The notes under the pieces: generated by a model
Database searches by the model: none
What the model was told of the DNA's origin: nothing
What the model saw: only the letters and a program-made list of their open reading frames with translations
Part shown: positions 26,986-36,544 of the stretch, piece after piece
Numbering within the stretch: position 1 is the first letter of the stretch
How the letters are laid out: each line of letters starts with the position of its first letter
NCBI RefSeq assembly: GCF_024006985.1
Contig: NZ_JAMXIB010000002.1
Coordinates: forward strand, 186,001 to 250,000
DNA: 64,000 nucleotides
Source of the DNA: Robiginitalea marina
GTDB taxonomy: Bacteria; Bacteroidota; Bacteroidia; Flavobacteriales; Flavobacteriaceae
Direction of reading: 5' to 3'
Program-made: the position numbers and the translations under genes

Positions 26986-28437
26986 CTACTCTTTTAACCA
27001 GTTATTGGCAAAATCACATCCCCGGTGTTCGCTATCCACGCTGATATAGGTGTCTTCGATGTGTTCGCCCATCCATTCCTTGATGGCCTTGTACTGCTTA
27101 TCCCTGAGTGCCAGTTCCTGGATTTTGAGGTAGTCCCTGGCAAAATCGGCCTGGTGCTCGTCATAGCGGTTGGTCACCATGAGGATTTTATAGGAGGGGG
27201 GGCCTCCCCTGGGGTCGGGCTCCAGGATGGGGTTGGAGATTTCATTATCCTTCAGGTTGCGCACCTGGTTATAGAGGTTGGGGTCCATCTTGGTCAGTTC
27301 AAAACGGGACCCGAAATCGCTGGGGTTCCTTAACACCCCGCCGTCGAATTTGGTTTCCTTCTCGTCAGAGAAATTCCTGGCGGCCTCGGTAAAGGTATAC
27401 TTCCCTTCCATAACCTGCTGGCGGATACTGTCCAGTTCTTTCCGCGCATTGTCCAGGGCCGCCTGGGGCACTTCGGGCTGGATGAGGATGTGCCTCAAAT
27501 CGAGTTCCTGCCCCCTGATTTTTTCGGCCAGGATGATGTGGAACCCAAAATTGGTTTCAAAAGGCTCGGAAATCTCGCCTTCCCTCAAACTGAAGGCGAC
27601 ATCTTTGAATTCCTTCACAAAAGGGGTCTGCCGGGTAATGGAATAAAACCCTCCTTTGGATTTGGACCCCGGGTCCTGACTGTACAGGATGGCCTTTACC
27701 CGGAAGCTGGCCCCATTGTCCTCCACATCGGCCTTGATTTCCTTCAGCAGGTCAATGGCCTTCTGTTTTTCTTCCTGGGGGATTTCGGGTTTTTTTACGA
27801 TCTGGGCAATTTCGAGTTCTGCCCCGAATACGGGCCGCTCGTCCTCGGGAATGCTGCCGAAAAACTGCCGTACCTCCTCCGGGGTTACTTCGATCTCCCC
27901 TACGATTTTTTGCCGCATCCGCTGGGAGAGCATCTGCAATTTGTTGATCTTGAAAAGTTCATCCCTGAGGTCTTCCACCGTTTCCTTCTGGTAGAATTCC
28001 AGGACCTTTTCCATGGAACCCAGCCGCTGTACAAATTCCTGCAGGTACTGGTCATTGGTGCTGTTGACCTCATCGTCGGAGATCAGGATACTGTCCTGTA
28101 CCGCCTGGTGGGCGTAGAGCCGGTCTTCCATGAGTTTGCCCAAAAGGCTGCAGCGGTTGACTTCTTCCTCGGTAGCTCCCTGGTTCCTCAGGTCGATCAG
28201 GGTTTTCTCCACGTCGGAATCCAGGATTACGTAATCCCCGACAACCGCGGCGATGCCATCGAGCTTTATCCGCTGCTTCGGGGCCTGGCTTTCCTGAGTG
28301 GCCGTATAATCTCCGGTCGCCACGCCTTCGGGGGGTTCCACCTGGGTGTCGGGGACGGAGTCCCTTACCTGCGCCTGAAGGGAACAAAGCCCCCCAAGAA
28401 AAAGCGCTGCAAAAAGCGCCAAACTATTCTTTTTCAT
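26986..28437 (-). CDS. SurA-like periplasmic peptidyl-prolyl isomerase
   Basis: About 483 residues with a signal peptide ending near LQA-Q (residue 23), a SurA N-terminal chaperone domain (about 45-190) and two parvulin domains, the second with [18 protein letters not shown] and the [14 protein letters not shown] stretch. It is expected to escort outer-membrane proteins through the periplasm. I start at ATG 28437 ([13 protein letters not shown]), since it gives a clean signal peptide; an earlier in-frame ATG adds 11 residues. This start lies inside the end of the upstream lipoprotein gene (14-base overlap), so translation is coupled. Confidence 0.9.
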   Translation of the reverse strand: MKKNSLALFAALFLGGLCSLQAQVRDSVPDTQVEPPEGVATGDYTATQESQAPKQRIKLDGIAAVVGDYVILDSDVEKTLIDLRNQGATEEEVNRCSLLGKLMEDRLYAHQAVQDSILISDDEVNSTNDQYLQEFVQRLGSMEKVLEFYQKETVEDLRDELFKINKLQMLSQRMRQKIVGEIEVTPEEVRQFFGSIPEDERPVFGAELEIAQIVKKPEIPQEEKQKAIDLLKEIKADVEDNGASFRVKAILYSQDPGSKSKGGFYSITRQTPFVKEFKDVAFSLREGEISEPFETNFGFHIILAEKIRGQELDLRHILIQPEVPQAALDNARKELDSIRQQVMEGKYTFTEAARNFSDEKETKFDGGVLRNPSDFGSRFELTKMDPNLYNQVRNLKDNEISNPILEPDPRGGPPSYKILMVTNRYDEHQADFARDYLKIQELALRDKQYKAIKEWMGEHIEDTYISVDSEHRGCDFANNWLKE

Positions 28438-29314
28438 ATATTTCCAGTTCTTTTTGTCCGAGTGCCTCATTGATCAGGTCTGTTTCTAGGGATTTCAAAT
28501 ACTTCATCTTTCGCCGGTTCAGCAATACCTGGCGGATAGTGGGTTCAATATAGCTCTGGGGTGCCATTTCCCCGGCATCCATAACATCGACCACCCGGGA
28601 AAGGTACACCCCTGTGGAATCTTCCAGTTCAAAAAAATGGTCCTTTTTCAGGTATTCGGCCTCGTTGTCGTAGGTAAGCGGCTTGATCTCGCGGATTACC
28701 CTGGACACAGGCACCCAGAGGGAGTCGTTGAAATGGAGCTTTTTGAACTGCACCCCCACAGAATCAAGGAATTTAAGGTCTTCTTCCCGGAACCGCTTCA
28801 AGCGTTCCGTGACCTCTTCCCGGTTCAGGAATTGCCGGGGCAGTTCAATGAAACGCAATTGGAGGATTTTCTCCTGGAGCCGGAAATTATCCTTCTCGCT
28901 CTCGTAAAATTCCTCCAGGTCTTCGGCCCCTACCAGGGTATCCTCCATCTGTGCCACCAGGGCCTCCTTGTAAGCCCGGGTGTAGAGTTCGGCCCGGTAG
29001 TCGGAAACCAGGGACTCGAACTCCCGAATTTTCTCCTCCGGGAGGTTGATCTGGGCGCGGGAAAACAGGAGCTGGCGTACCGCCCAGGTAGTAATCAGGT
29101 TACTCACAAAAGCAGCGCTGTCCCCAGGGCTGAGTTCCGCACCGGTAAGGCCTTCCACGTCCTCCAGGTAAAGGTAGTTCTCCCCCACCCGGGCCAGGGG
29201 GGCCTTTTCGGGCTCCTTACGCCAAAGGGAATCGCAAGCGGCAAGCATAAAAAATAGCGGCAGCACCAGGGGGGCTACCAGCAAAAATCGGCTACATGCC
29301 CTGCAGAGGTTCAT
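28424..29314 (-). CDS. SurA/PpiC-like chaperone lipoprotein
   Basis: A 296-residue lipoprotein: hydrophobic segment about residues 8-24, lipobox MLAAC, then an acidic mature part. Residues about 40-150 resemble the SurA N-terminal helical chaperone domain (SNLITTWAVRQLLFSRAQIN); residues about 145-270 look like a divergent parvulin domain. It precedes and overlaps the SurA-like gene, an arrangement usual in Bacteroidota where two or three such proteins are clustered. It probably acts with SurA at the outer membrane or on the inner face of the envelope. Isomerase activity is uncertain. Confidence 0.8.
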   Translation of the reverse strand: MNLCRACSRFLLVAPLVLPLFFMLAACDSLWRKEPEKAPLARVGENYLYLEDVEGLTGAELSPGDSAAFVSNLITTWAVRQLLFSRAQINLPEEKIREFESLVSDYRAELYTRAYKEALVAQMEDTLVGAEDLEEFYESEKDNFRLQEKILQLRFIELPRQFLNREEVTERLKRFREEDLKFLDSVGVQFKKLHFNDSLWVPVSRVIREIKPLTYDNEAEYLKKDHFFELEDSTGVYLSRVVDVMDAGEMAPQSYIEPTIRQVLLNRRKMKYLKSLETDLINEALGQKELEIYEKE

Positions 29315-29433
29315 CTTCCAAAAATAAGCCTTTCAACGGCCCCGGCAAGCAGGGCATAGCCGGATTAACACATTTTTAGTAGGGGGGCTCTCCCGATTTT
29401 TAATATCTTGGGGATACCTATAACCTGTTCCGG

Positions 29434-29679
29434 ATGGAAAAAAAGATCAGGCTGATCTGGGATTTCAGGGGTCCGGCAGCGGCCCGGACAGCAGCGCATT
29501 TTGCCGAACACCTGCGGGAATCGCCCCTCTACACCCCGGGGCTGGAAGCCGGGGTTGAACACCGGGGAGAACTGCACAGCCTGGCCTACCTAATTGTGGA
29601 GGCCGCGGAAATGCCGCGTTTCCGCGATGCCCTGAAGCCCCACCGGGGCGAATATGCAACCCCGCAAACCCCTGATTGA
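29434..29679 (+). CDS. Hypothetical small protein
   Basis: An 81-residue soluble protein without recognised family. It has the look of a small ferredoxin-like or ACT-like alpha/beta fold (KIRLIWDFRGPAAARTAAHFAEHL, then a helix ending in AAEMPRFRDAL), which is a guess. It overlaps by one base the ATG of the serine hydrolase that follows, so the two are probably translated together. The gap upstream has a TATCTTG box (29405-29411), close to a -7 element. Flavobacterial genomes often carry a protein of this size ahead of a periplasmic hydrolase. Confidence 0.55.
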   Translation: MEKKIRLIWDFRGPAAARTAAHFAEHLRESPLYTPGLEAGVEHRGELHSLAYLIVEAAEMPRFRDALKPHRGEYATPQTPD

Positions 29680-30869
29680 TGATAGCCTCCCCTCCTGTTT
29701 CCATTCGACTGGCCCTTACCGGCCCCAAACGGGCAAGGACCCTGTGGGCGGCCGGGGCACTGCTGCTCCTTTCCCTGGGATCCTGCCAAAAAGCCAACCC
29801 TCCGGAAGACCCCCTGGCCGGTATCCTGGCTTCTGAAAACCCTGCCATAGCCCGGGTGATGAAGGATCCCGGCGCCTACGAGGTGCAAGTGGTTTACAGC
29901 CGGATCCGGCGCGAGAGCGATTCCGTTCGCTTCACCGACTATACCTTCAGGGCAGACCCCAACCAGTATTTCTACCCGGCCAGCACAGCAAAATTCCCCG
30001 TGGCCCTGGCAGCCCTGGAAAAACTGAATGAAATCGACAGCCTGGACCGAAATACCCGGTATTATATCGAAGGGGACAGCGTGGAGAAGACCTTTGCCCG
30101 CGACATCATCGAAATCTTTGCCGTGAGCGACAACCACGCCAACAACCGACTTTTTGAATTCCTGGGCCAGGACGACATCAACCGCCGGATAGCCGGCAAG
30201 GGTGCCGGGAAAGCAGCAATACGGCACCGGCTGGGCTTTCACCGCGACGACCTGTTCACCCAACCGCTGGTCTTCTACCTGAACGACAGCCTGACCACGC
30301 CTTCCCCCCCGATAGGGAACAGCCCCCCTAAACCCCTTGAAATCAAAGGGGTTCTCAAGGGCAGGGGGTGGATGGACAGGGATTCCCTGATCCCGGAGCC
30401 CTTCGATTTCAGCCTGAAGAACTATATACCCGTGACCACCCTCCACGGCCTTATGAAACGGGTTATTTTCCCGGGGAATTTCCCCAGGGAGCAGCGTTTC
30501 CACCTAAGCAGGGAGCAGTACGACTTCCTGCTGGGGAGCATGAAGTTAATCCCCAGGGAGGCGGGGTACGACCCGGAGCTCTACCCGGACGGGTACTGCA
30601 AGTTTTTCCTGTACGGGGACACCGAAGACCCCATCCCGGAACATATTGAAATCTACAACAAAGTGGGGTTCGCCTATGGCACCCTGACCGATTGCGCCTA
30701 CATAAAAGACACCAGATCGGGGGTGGAATTCATCTTAACGGCTACGATTCTGGTCAATGAAAATGGCATCTTCAATGATGACCAGTACGAATACGACGAA
30801 ATCGGCCTGCCCTTTCTGGCCGCCCTGGGTCGGGAGGTGTATGCTTTTGAACTGGAAAACAAGGATTGA
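29679..30869 (+). CDS. Serine hydrolase lipoprotein, class A beta-lactamase-like
   Basis: About 396 residues with a lipobox (SLGSC near residue 37). The beta-lactamase-fold motifs are seen: STAKF (SxxK with the nucleophilic serine, about residue 108), VSDNHANNRL (SDN) and KVGFAYG near the end in place of KTG. The family includes beta-lactamases, peptidoglycan hydrolases and esterases; the unusual KVG and the long insertion argue for a housekeeping envelope hydrolase rather than a resistance enzyme. The start could be TTG 29676 or ATG 29679; I take the ATG. It follows the 81-residue gene and precedes the SRPBCC gene. Confidence 0.82.
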   Translation: MIASPPVSIRLALTGPKRARTLWAAGALLLLSLGSCQKANPPEDPLAGILASENPAIARVMKDPGAYEVQVVYSRIRRESDSVRFTDYTFRADPNQYFYPASTAKFPVALAALEKLNEIDSLDRNTRYYIEGDSVEKTFARDIIEIFAVSDNHANNRLFEFLGQDDINRRIAGKGAGKAAIRHRLGFHRDDLFTQPLVFYLNDSLTTPSPPIGNSPPKPLEIKGVLKGRGWMDRDSLIPEPFDFSLKNYIPVTTLHGLMKRVIFPGNFPREQRFHLSREQYDFLLGSMKLIPREAGYDPELYPDGYCKFFLYGDTEDPIPEHIEIYNKVGFAYGTLTDCAYIKDTRSGVEFILTATILVNENGIFNDDQYEYDEIGLPFLAALGREVYAFELENKD

Positions 30870-30871
30870 CC

Positions 30872-31387
30872 ATGGAAGGCCTGACCTTTTCTGAATTCAC
30901 CAAAAGAATCTACATTAAAGCCCCATTGGGAAGGGTCTATCGGAGTTGGGCCACAGGCCGGGATATCTGCACCTGGTTCCTAAGGGAAGCCAGGTATTCG
31001 GATAGCCTGGGCCGGTTGAGGGATCCGGATGAACCCCTGCAAACCGGGGACCGGTATACCTGGAAGTGGCATAACTGGGATCCGGAGGAGACCGGGTTTG
31101 TGGCCCATGCAAACGGCCGTGACGCCGTTGAGTTCTCCTTCGCCGGGGTCAGCCAGGTTCAGGTGCAGATGCAGGAGGAGGAAAAAGGAACCCTGCTTAC
31201 CCTAAGACAGTATGGCATCCCTACGGATGAGGAAAGCAAACTCACCCTCCATTACGGCTGCAGCAACGGGTGGACTTTCTGGCTGGCAAACCTGAAGGCC
31301 TACCTGGAACACGGGGTCCTGTTGCACGACACTGATATCGACATGGGCCGTTTCCCCCTGGCCGGCTTTGAATTCGTGAATATGTAA
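30872..31387 (+). CDS. SRPBCC / AHSA1-domain protein
   Basis: About 171 residues forming one START/Bet v1-like domain. The pattern IYIKAPLGRVYRSWATGRDI (near the N-terminus), the central RYTWKWHN and the C-terminal GWTFWLANLKAYLEHG are typical of the AHSA1 (activator of Hsp90 ATPase homolog) family, which binds hydrophobic ligands. The true role is unknown. The start ATG 30872 lies 2 bp after the hydrolase stop. The gene converges on RNase Y, 19 bp away. Confidence 0.88.
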   Translation: MEGLTFSEFTKRIYIKAPLGRVYRSWATGRDICTWFLREARYSDSLGRLRDPDEPLQTGDRYTWKWHNWDPEETGFVAHANGRDAVEFSFAGVSQVQVQMQEEEKGTLLTLRQYGIPTDEESKLTLHYGCSNGWTFWLANLKAYLEHGVLLHDTDIDMGRFPLAGFEFVNM

Positions 31388-31406
31388 ATTCCCTTCCGGG
31401 GATTTG

Positions 31407-32978
31407 CTACTTGGCCACGTGGACCGACCGGGTTTCCCGGATTACGGTCACCTTCACCTGCCCCGGGTAGGTCATATCGGTCTGGATCTTCTGGGAGATC
31501 TCAAAGGACAACTGGGCAGCCTTCTCGTCGCTTACTTTTTCGCTCTCCACCATCACCCGGAGCTCCCGGCCCGCCTGTATGGCGTAAGCCTTCTGGACGC
31601 CCCCGAAACCAAAGGCGATATCTTCCAGGTCCTTAAGGCGCTGGATGTAGGAATCCAGTACCTGACGCCGGGCGCCCGGCCGGGCACCGCTAATGGCGTC
31701 GCATACCTGCACGATGGGCGCGATAAGGGTCTTCATTTCCACCTCATCGTGGTGTGCGCCTATGGCATTGCACACTTCCGGTTTTTCGCCAAATTTCTCC
31801 GCCCACTGCATCCCCAAAATGGCATGGGGGGTTTCCAGTTCTGTTTCTGAGTTGGGTACCTTCCCGATGTCGTGCAGCAGGCCGGCCCTTTTGGCCAGTT
31901 TGGGGTTCAACCCGAGTTCCGCAGCCATTACCCCGCAAAGCTTGGCCACCTCCCGCGAATGCTGCAGGAGGTTCTGTCCGTAAGAGGACCGGTATTTCAT
32001 GCGGCCCACAATCCGGATCAGCTCGGGATGCAACCCGTGGATGCCCAGGTCGATGACCGTGCGCTTGCCCACTTCCAGGATTTCCTGTTCAATTTGCTTC
32101 TCGGTTTTGCGCACAATCTCCTCGATACGGGCCGGGTGGATCCTTCCGTCGGTGACCAGTTTATGCAGCGACAGGCGGGCGACTTCCCTCCTCACGGAAT
32201 CGAAACACGACAGGATGATCGCCTCGGGGGTATCGTCCACGATGATCTCCACCCCGGTAGCGGCCTCCAGGGCCCTGATGTTCCTTCCTTCCCTGCCGAT
32301 GATCCTTCCCTTTACGTCATCGGACTCCAGGTTAAAGACGGAAACGCAATTTTCGACGGCCTCTTCCGTGCCGATGCGCTGAATGGTATTGACGATGATC
32401 TTTTTGGCTTCCTGCTGGGCGGTCATTTTGGCCTCTTCGAGGGAGGTCTGGAGGAAGGCCATGGCATCTGCCCTGGCTGATTCCTTCAGGGACTCCAGCA
32501 ACTGCCCCTTGGCTTCCTCTGCAGAGAGGCCGGAAATAACTTCCAGCTGCTGGACCTGGCTTTGGTGGAGTTTCTCGAGCTCGCCCTGTTTGCGTTCATA
32601 AAATTCCCTACGCTTCTCCAGTTCCTCCACTTTGACGTCGAGTTGTTCCGTCAATTTTTTATTGCGGGCCAGTTCACTGCTCACCTGGGATTCCTTATCG
32701 CGGATCCGCTTTTCGGCCTCTGCAATTTTTTTGTCCTTGCCCATGATGACCTTCTCATGCTCCGCCTTTAATTCCAGGAATTTCTCCTTGGCCTGGTAAA
32801 TTTTCTCCTTCTTGAGATTTTCCCCTTCTGCCCTGGCATCCTTGAGGATGGCTGCCGCTTCCTTCTTTGCTGCTTCCACAGTCCGGGACGCTTTGCCCTT
32901 TTCCATTAGCCTGGAAATCAGAAACCCCAGCGCAAGGCCGGCGACCAGGGCAACAATGCCTGTTGTGATAATGTCCAT
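31407..32978 (-). CDS. rny: Ribonuclease Y
   Basis: A 523-residue endoribonuclease that starts mRNA decay. N-terminal membrane helix (about residues 4-22), long coiled coil (about 25-180), KH domain ([20 protein letters not shown]), HD domain with HDIGKVP and a C-terminal dimer region. Length is the usual one. It lies downstream of the 6S RNA and zapA on the same strand, an order common in Bacteroidota. Anchored at the membrane, it would be the main RNA-turnover enzyme of this cell, since no RNase E gene is visible here. Confidence 0.97.
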   Translation of the reverse strand: MDIITTGIVALVAGLALGFLISRLMEKGKASRTVEAAKKEAAAILKDARAEGENLKKEKIYQAKEKFLELKAEHEKVIMGKDKKIAEAEKRIRDKESQVSSELARNKKLTEQLDVKVEELEKRREFYERKQGELEKLHQSQVQQLEVISGLSAEEAKGQLLESLKESARADAMAFLQTSLEEAKMTAQQEAKKIIVNTIQRIGTEEAVENCVSVFNLESDDVKGRIIGREGRNIRALEAATGVEIIVDDTPEAIILSCFDSVRREVARLSLHKLVTDGRIHPARIEEIVRKTEKQIEQEILEVGKRTVIDLGIHGLHPELIRIVGRMKYRSSYGQNLLQHSREVAKLCGVMAAELGLNPKLAKRAGLLHDIGKVPNSETELETPHAILGMQWAEKFGEKPEVCNAIGAHHDEVEMKTLIAPIVQVCDAISGARPGARRQVLDSYIQRLKDLEDIAFGFGGVQKAYAIQAGRELRVMVESEKVSDEKAAQLSFEISQKIQTDMTYPGQVKVTVIRETRSVHVAK

Positions 32979-33286
32979 GATCTTTTACAATTTAAATTGG
33001 GTTATGGCAGTTCCCCAATAAGGGCCTGGGCGATAAGGGATTCCCGGAGGCCCTGCCTGACGGGAAAGCAAACCCCCGGAAGTGACACCGGAATAAAAAA
33101 AGCCCACATTGATGAAGTTTTGTACAAACTCCGAAAAACAGGTTTAGGGCTAACAGGCTGCTCAAGGATCCTTTCAGGAAGGCTTGCTTTTACAACCTAA
33201 ACTCACCCTTTTCAAACAAATTAATGTTGAGTTTGTCAAAAAAATAAATACCAATGTGGGCAGTAAGGTTTGCTATGTAAAAGAAC
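32979..33286. other. 308-bp region between rny and zapA
   Basis: Most of this gap (33095-33261) is the candidate 6S RNA. The rest (32979-33094) holds the upstream region of rny with a TAAATTG-like box on the minus strand near 32990, and no gene that I can support. Confidence 0.6.
33095..33261 (-). ncRNA. ssrS: 6S RNA (candidate)
   Basis: On the minus strand the ends pair perfectly: GCCCACATTG (33261-33252) with CAATGTGGGC (33111-33102), followed by seven T (33101-33095), so the closing stem is also the terminator. The total of about 167 nt, a long closing stem with an internal open region, and the position between zapA and rny fit the Bacteroidota 6S RNA, which binds RNA polymerase in stationary phase. 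A hairpin (AGCAAGCC/GGCTGCT area, 33158-33190) lies inside. No own promoter is obvious; it may be cut from the zapA transcript. Confidence 0.7.
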
Positions 33287-33583
33287 TTATCGCACGCTCA
33301 TTTTGGAAGCTACCAGGTCATCCAGGGCCTTGAGCCGCCGGGTAACCTCCTGGGTGTCTTCCATCCGCTCAATCCCGCGTTGCTCTACCTTGGATGCGAA
33401 TTGCAGGGCACACATGGCCAGCACATCCTGTTTGTCGCGGACGGCGTAATTCTGTTCAAATTTCTTGGCCAGTTGGTCTATGCTCTTGGCCGCCTTCCTC
33501 AGCCCTTCCTCCTGGGACGGGTCGATGGTCAGCGGGTAGACGCGGTCTGCAATCGACAACTTTATCTTGAGCTTTTCCGACAT
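33287..33583 (-). CDS. zapA: Cell division protein ZapA
   Basis: A 98-residue member of the ZapA family, which bundles FtsZ filaments at the division site. Typical order: KIKLSIADRVYPLTIDPSQE, then a helix with LRKAAKSIDQLAKKFEQNY, then DVLAMCALQFASKVE. The preceding gene on the strand encodes a coiled coil of ZapB-like size, and the 6S RNA gene candidate follows. It starts 13 bp after the coiled-coil gene ends, consistent with one operon. Confidence 0.92.
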   Translation of the reverse strand: MSEKLKIKLSIADRVYPLTIDPSQEEGLRKAAKSIDQLAKKFEQNYAVRDKQDVLAMCALQFASKVEQRGIERMEDTQEVTRRLKALDDLVASKMSVR

Positions 33584-33596
33584 GGTTGAACAGGCA

Positions 33597-33887
33597 TCAT
33601 TCAGCCAGCTGGACGATACACTGGTCCAACTCCCTGATCAATGCATTTATTTTGAGCTTGGCTTCTGTTTTATTGGTTTCACTGCCCAACATCGAAGTAG
33701 CCATCTTCAGGGAGTTATACCTCTCCTCCCATTCTTCCACAGTTCTTTGGGCGGCCTCGTAATCGCCTCTCAGCGAATGCAATTCCCGCTCCAGGTCCAG
33801 CCGGCTTTGCTGCAGGAGTTCCATCTTGTGCAGCAGCTTACTGATCTTGTTCTCGAGGGAATCCACGATTTCGACCAATTCACTCAT
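33597..33887 (-). CDS. Small coiled-coil protein, ZapB-like partner of ZapA
   Basis: A 96-residue, almost wholly helical protein with heptads through residues about 5-62 (SLENKISKLLHKMELLQQSR), then a short tail ending in LIRELDQCIVQLAE. In Bacteroidota a protein of this sort regularly precedes zapA. By size and coiled coil it resembles ZapB, but sequence similarity to E. coli ZapB cannot be claimed. I start at ATG 33887; two codons earlier a TTG is in frame. It is 13 bp from zapA and is divergent from the M23 peptidase. Confidence 0.75.
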   Translation of the reverse strand: MSELVEIVDSLENKISKLLHKMELLQQSRLDLERELHSLRGDYEAAQRTVEEWEERYNSLKMATSMLGSETNKTEAKLKINALIRELDQCIVQLAE

Positions 33888-34077
33888 GGGCAACCTTCAA
33901 TGCTTTACACAAAGGTAACATTTCCACCCGGGACTTCACAATATTTTTTTGGGGTTTCCCGCATGGCCCTGCCCCCCCTGTGGCCAGGGACCGCACGAGC
34001 AGGGGCCCTTTCCCAAATGCGACAACTGTTTTCCAATTGCGCGGCGAATCCGTATTTTCGCACCCAGAGCCAGCAGT

Positions 34078-35772
34078 ATGAAAAAAGGGATTTTCCTCCT
34101 TCTCGGGATGTGTTACAGCCTTCTAACCCAGGGCCAGGCCAGTGGCCCGGAGACAGATTTCCGGCCCCCGCTGGACATCCCCCTTATCCTCTCGGGTACT
34201 TTTGGGGAACTCCGCTCCAACCATTTCCATTCCGGGATCGACATCAAAACCCAGCAAAGGGAAGGGTTGCCGGTACTGGCCGCGGCAGATGGCACGATCA
34301 GCCGGATCAAAATCAGCCACTGGGGCTACGGCAAGGTGCTCTATGTCTCCCATCCCTCCGGGCATACCACCGTGTATGCCCACCTGCAAAAATTCGGGCC
34401 CGGCATCGAAGAATATGTAAAAGCCCTGCAGTATCAGAAACAAAGTTATGAGCTGGAAGTTTTTCCCGACTATGGAGACCTAAAGGTTTCGCGGGGGGAT
34501 ACCATTGCCTTTTCCGGGAACACCGGGGGTTCTTCGGGTCCCCACCTGCATTTCGAAATCCGCAACAGCGTGGATGAAAGGCCTGCTAACCCCCTGAGTT
34601 TCGGGATGCCCGTGAGGGATGCCACCAACCCGACCGTTACAGGCCTCTATGCCTATCCCCTATCAGACAGCGCCCAGGTGAACCGGCAACGGGAGCGCAC
34701 GGAAATCCGCTTCAGCCAACAGCCGGACGGGAGCCTCCTGGCGGAGCCTGTTTTGGCCTCGGGGCGTATCGGGTTTGGGATAGCAGCCTACGACCGACAG
34801 GATATGGCTGCCAACAAAAACGGGGTCTACCAGGTCAGGCAGACAGTGAATGGGCAAACCTATTCCCAACTCCAGTTTGACGCCTTTTCCTTCGGGGAAA
34901 CCCGCTATATCAACACCCTGATCGACTATGGCTATTTCGCCAGGTACCGCAACCGGATTCAGAAATGCTTCCGCAGCCCGGGGAATTACCTGAGTATCTT
35001 CCAAACCCTCCAAAACGAGGGCAGGATAGACATCAGGGAAGGCCAGAGCTACCAGGTGGAGATTACCGTGGCTGACCTGGCAGGAAACCAAACCCTGCTC
35101 AGGATCCCGGTGGAAGGCAAAACACTTCCGGTTGACGGCCCACCCAAAACGCTTAAGACCCCGTATTTTGTGTATGCGGACAAACCCGCCAGTTTCCGTG
35201 TGGGTCCCGCCCAGGTGTATTTCCCCGCCCAAACCTTTTACGAAAACACCTACCTGGACCTTGATGCCGATTCCCTTTTGGTGCGACTCCACGAACCTTC
35301 GATCGCCCTGCACCGCAATTTTACCCTTACCTTCGATGTAGCCCACCTGTCCGCGGAAGAACGGAAGCAATCCTTTATCGCCCTGTTGGATGAAAAAGGC
35401 AGCCCCCAGTTCCAACGGACCTACAGGAGGGGTGATACCTTCACAGCCCGCAGCCGCTCCCTTGGTCGGTATACCCTGGCCAGGGATACCGTAGCCCCAA
35501 AGATCACGCCGCGCAACTTCAAAGAGCGCCAATGGCTGACCAACTACCGCTATCTCAGCCTGCAAATCACGGATGACCTCAGCGGCATAGCGACTTACTC
35601 AGCCCGCCTTAACGGGCAGTGGATCCTGATGGAGTATGAGCCCAAGAACAACACCCTCACCTATACCTTTGATGACCGGATAGAAAACCAGCAGCAATGC
35701 GAGTTGGAAGTGGAAGTGACCGACAATGTTGGCAACACCCGTCGCGAAGTGCTCACCTTTTTCAGGAGCTAA
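34078..35772 (+). CDS. M23-family metallopeptidase (LytM/peptidase-like)
   Basis: About 564 residues. A signal peptide covers residues 1-20. The LytM domain (about 35-185) has both zinc motifs: HFHSGID (H-x3-D) and HLHFE (HxH). The C-terminal part (about 190-564) is a long beta-rich region (ITPRNFKERQWLTNYRYLSL near the end) found only in Bacteroidota members. It should cut peptidoglycan cross-links in the periplasm; the long C-terminus may bind the wall. A TATTTTCG box lies 18 bp before the ATG at 34078. It is divergent from the ZapB-like gene, 190 bp apart. Confidence 0.92.
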   Translation: MKKGIFLLLGMCYSLLTQGQASGPETDFRPPLDIPLILSGTFGELRSNHFHSGIDIKTQQREGLPVLAAADGTISRIKISHWGYGKVLYVSHPSGHTTVYAHLQKFGPGIEEYVKALQYQKQSYELEVFPDYGDLKVSRGDTIAFSGNTGGSSGPHLHFEIRNSVDERPANPLSFGMPVRDATNPTVTGLYAYPLSDSAQVNRQRERTEIRFSQQPDGSLLAEPVLASGRIGFGIAAYDRQDMAANKNGVYQVRQTVNGQTYSQLQFDAFSFGETRYINTLIDYGYFARYRNRIQKCFRSPGNYLSIFQTLQNEGRIDIREGQSYQVEITVADLAGNQTLLRIPVEGKTLPVDGPPKTLKTPYFVYADKPASFRVGPAQVYFPAQTFYENTYLDLDADSLLVRLHEPSIALHRNFTLTFDVAHLSAEERKQSFIALLDEKGSPQFQRTYRRGDTFTARSRSLGRYTLARDTVAPKITPRNFKERQWLTNYRYLSLQITDDLSGIATYSARLNGQWILMEYEPKNNTLTYTFDDRIENQQQCELEVEVTDNVGNTRREVLTFFRS

Positions 35773-35828
35773 CCGGGGCCAGCCCCTTTTTTGGGATTTT
35801 TTTAGCGCCTCTCCCGGAGGGATTTCTT

Positions 35829-35836
35829 TATTTTTG
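35829..35836 (+). promoter_or_regulatory. -7 box before the secreted protein gene
   Basis: TATTTTTG is a perfect TAnnTTTG box. It lies 56 bp before the ATG at 35893, or 38 bp before the alternative ATG at 35875. Confidence 0.45.
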
Positions 35837-35892
35837 CAACGCCGTTCCGGGGCCCTGCCCCCTTCCTGCACCTAATGATCCTGGAGCCTGCC

Positions 35893-36540
35893 ATGAAGAA
35901 ACTACTGTTATTTTGCTGCCTGCTCTCCCTTTTGGGGGCCTATGGCCAAAAGAACATTTACCAGAGTCCCCAGTTCGAAACCCTGAGCCAGGACCACCGG
36001 GTGTTAGCCATTCTACCCTTTCTAACCCGCCTGGACCTTGGGGAGAAGCTGACGCCTCCGGAAAAAGACCGCCTGGAGCAGAAGGAGGGCTATGCCGTAC
36101 AGGATGCCCTTCAATCCTATTTTGGGAGGGGGACGAAAAGCAGAAAGTTTACCGTGGAATTTCAGGACAGCGGCAAAACGAATGCCCTCCTGGCCCAAAA
36201 CGGGATTTCCTATGGGAACATCGACCGCCATACCGTTGCGGAACTGGCGCGCCTCCTGGAGGTGGACGGGGTCGTCAGCGGGAATATGGACGTGAACATC
36301 CTCCTTTCCAATGGGGTCCCCCAGGAAATGAGCCTGCTGGATTATTTTCTTGGGGAAGCAGACTACGGGCGCATCGGAATCAAGATCAGCGATGGGGACA
36401 CCGGAAAACTCCTTTGGAAATACGAGCATGAAATCAACCGAAAAAGCGGGAAAAACACAGAGGACCTGATCGACAAAATGATGAAGAAGGCTGCACGCAA
36501 GTTCCCGTACGACAAAGAAAACCGGAAGAGGGCCCAGTAA
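35893..36540 (+). CDS. Hypothetical secreted protein
   Basis: About 215 residues. A signal peptide (MKKLLLFCCLLSLLGAYGQ) is cut near residue 19. The mature part starts with a motif-like VLAILPFLTRLDLGEKLTPP and has a later AELARLLEVDGVVSGNMDVN, which resembles periplasmic or lipoprotein domains that build nucleotide-free alpha/beta folds such as CsgG-like proteins, but I cannot assign it. I start at ATG 35893, which gives the clean signal; ATG 35875 adds six residues. It converges on cysteine desulfurase, 4 bp away. A perfect -7 box lies upstream. Confidence 0.72.
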   Translation: MKKLLLFCCLLSLLGAYGQKNIYQSPQFETLSQDHRVLAILPFLTRLDLGEKLTPPEKDRLEQKEGYAVQDALQSYFGRGTKSRKFTVEFQDSGKTNALLAQNGISYGNIDRHTVAELARLLEVDGVVSGNMDVNILLSNGVPQEMSLLDYFLGEADYGRIGIKISDGDTGKLLWKYEHEINRKSGKNTEDLIDKMMKKAARKFPYDKENRKRAQ

Positions 36541-36544
36541 CGGC

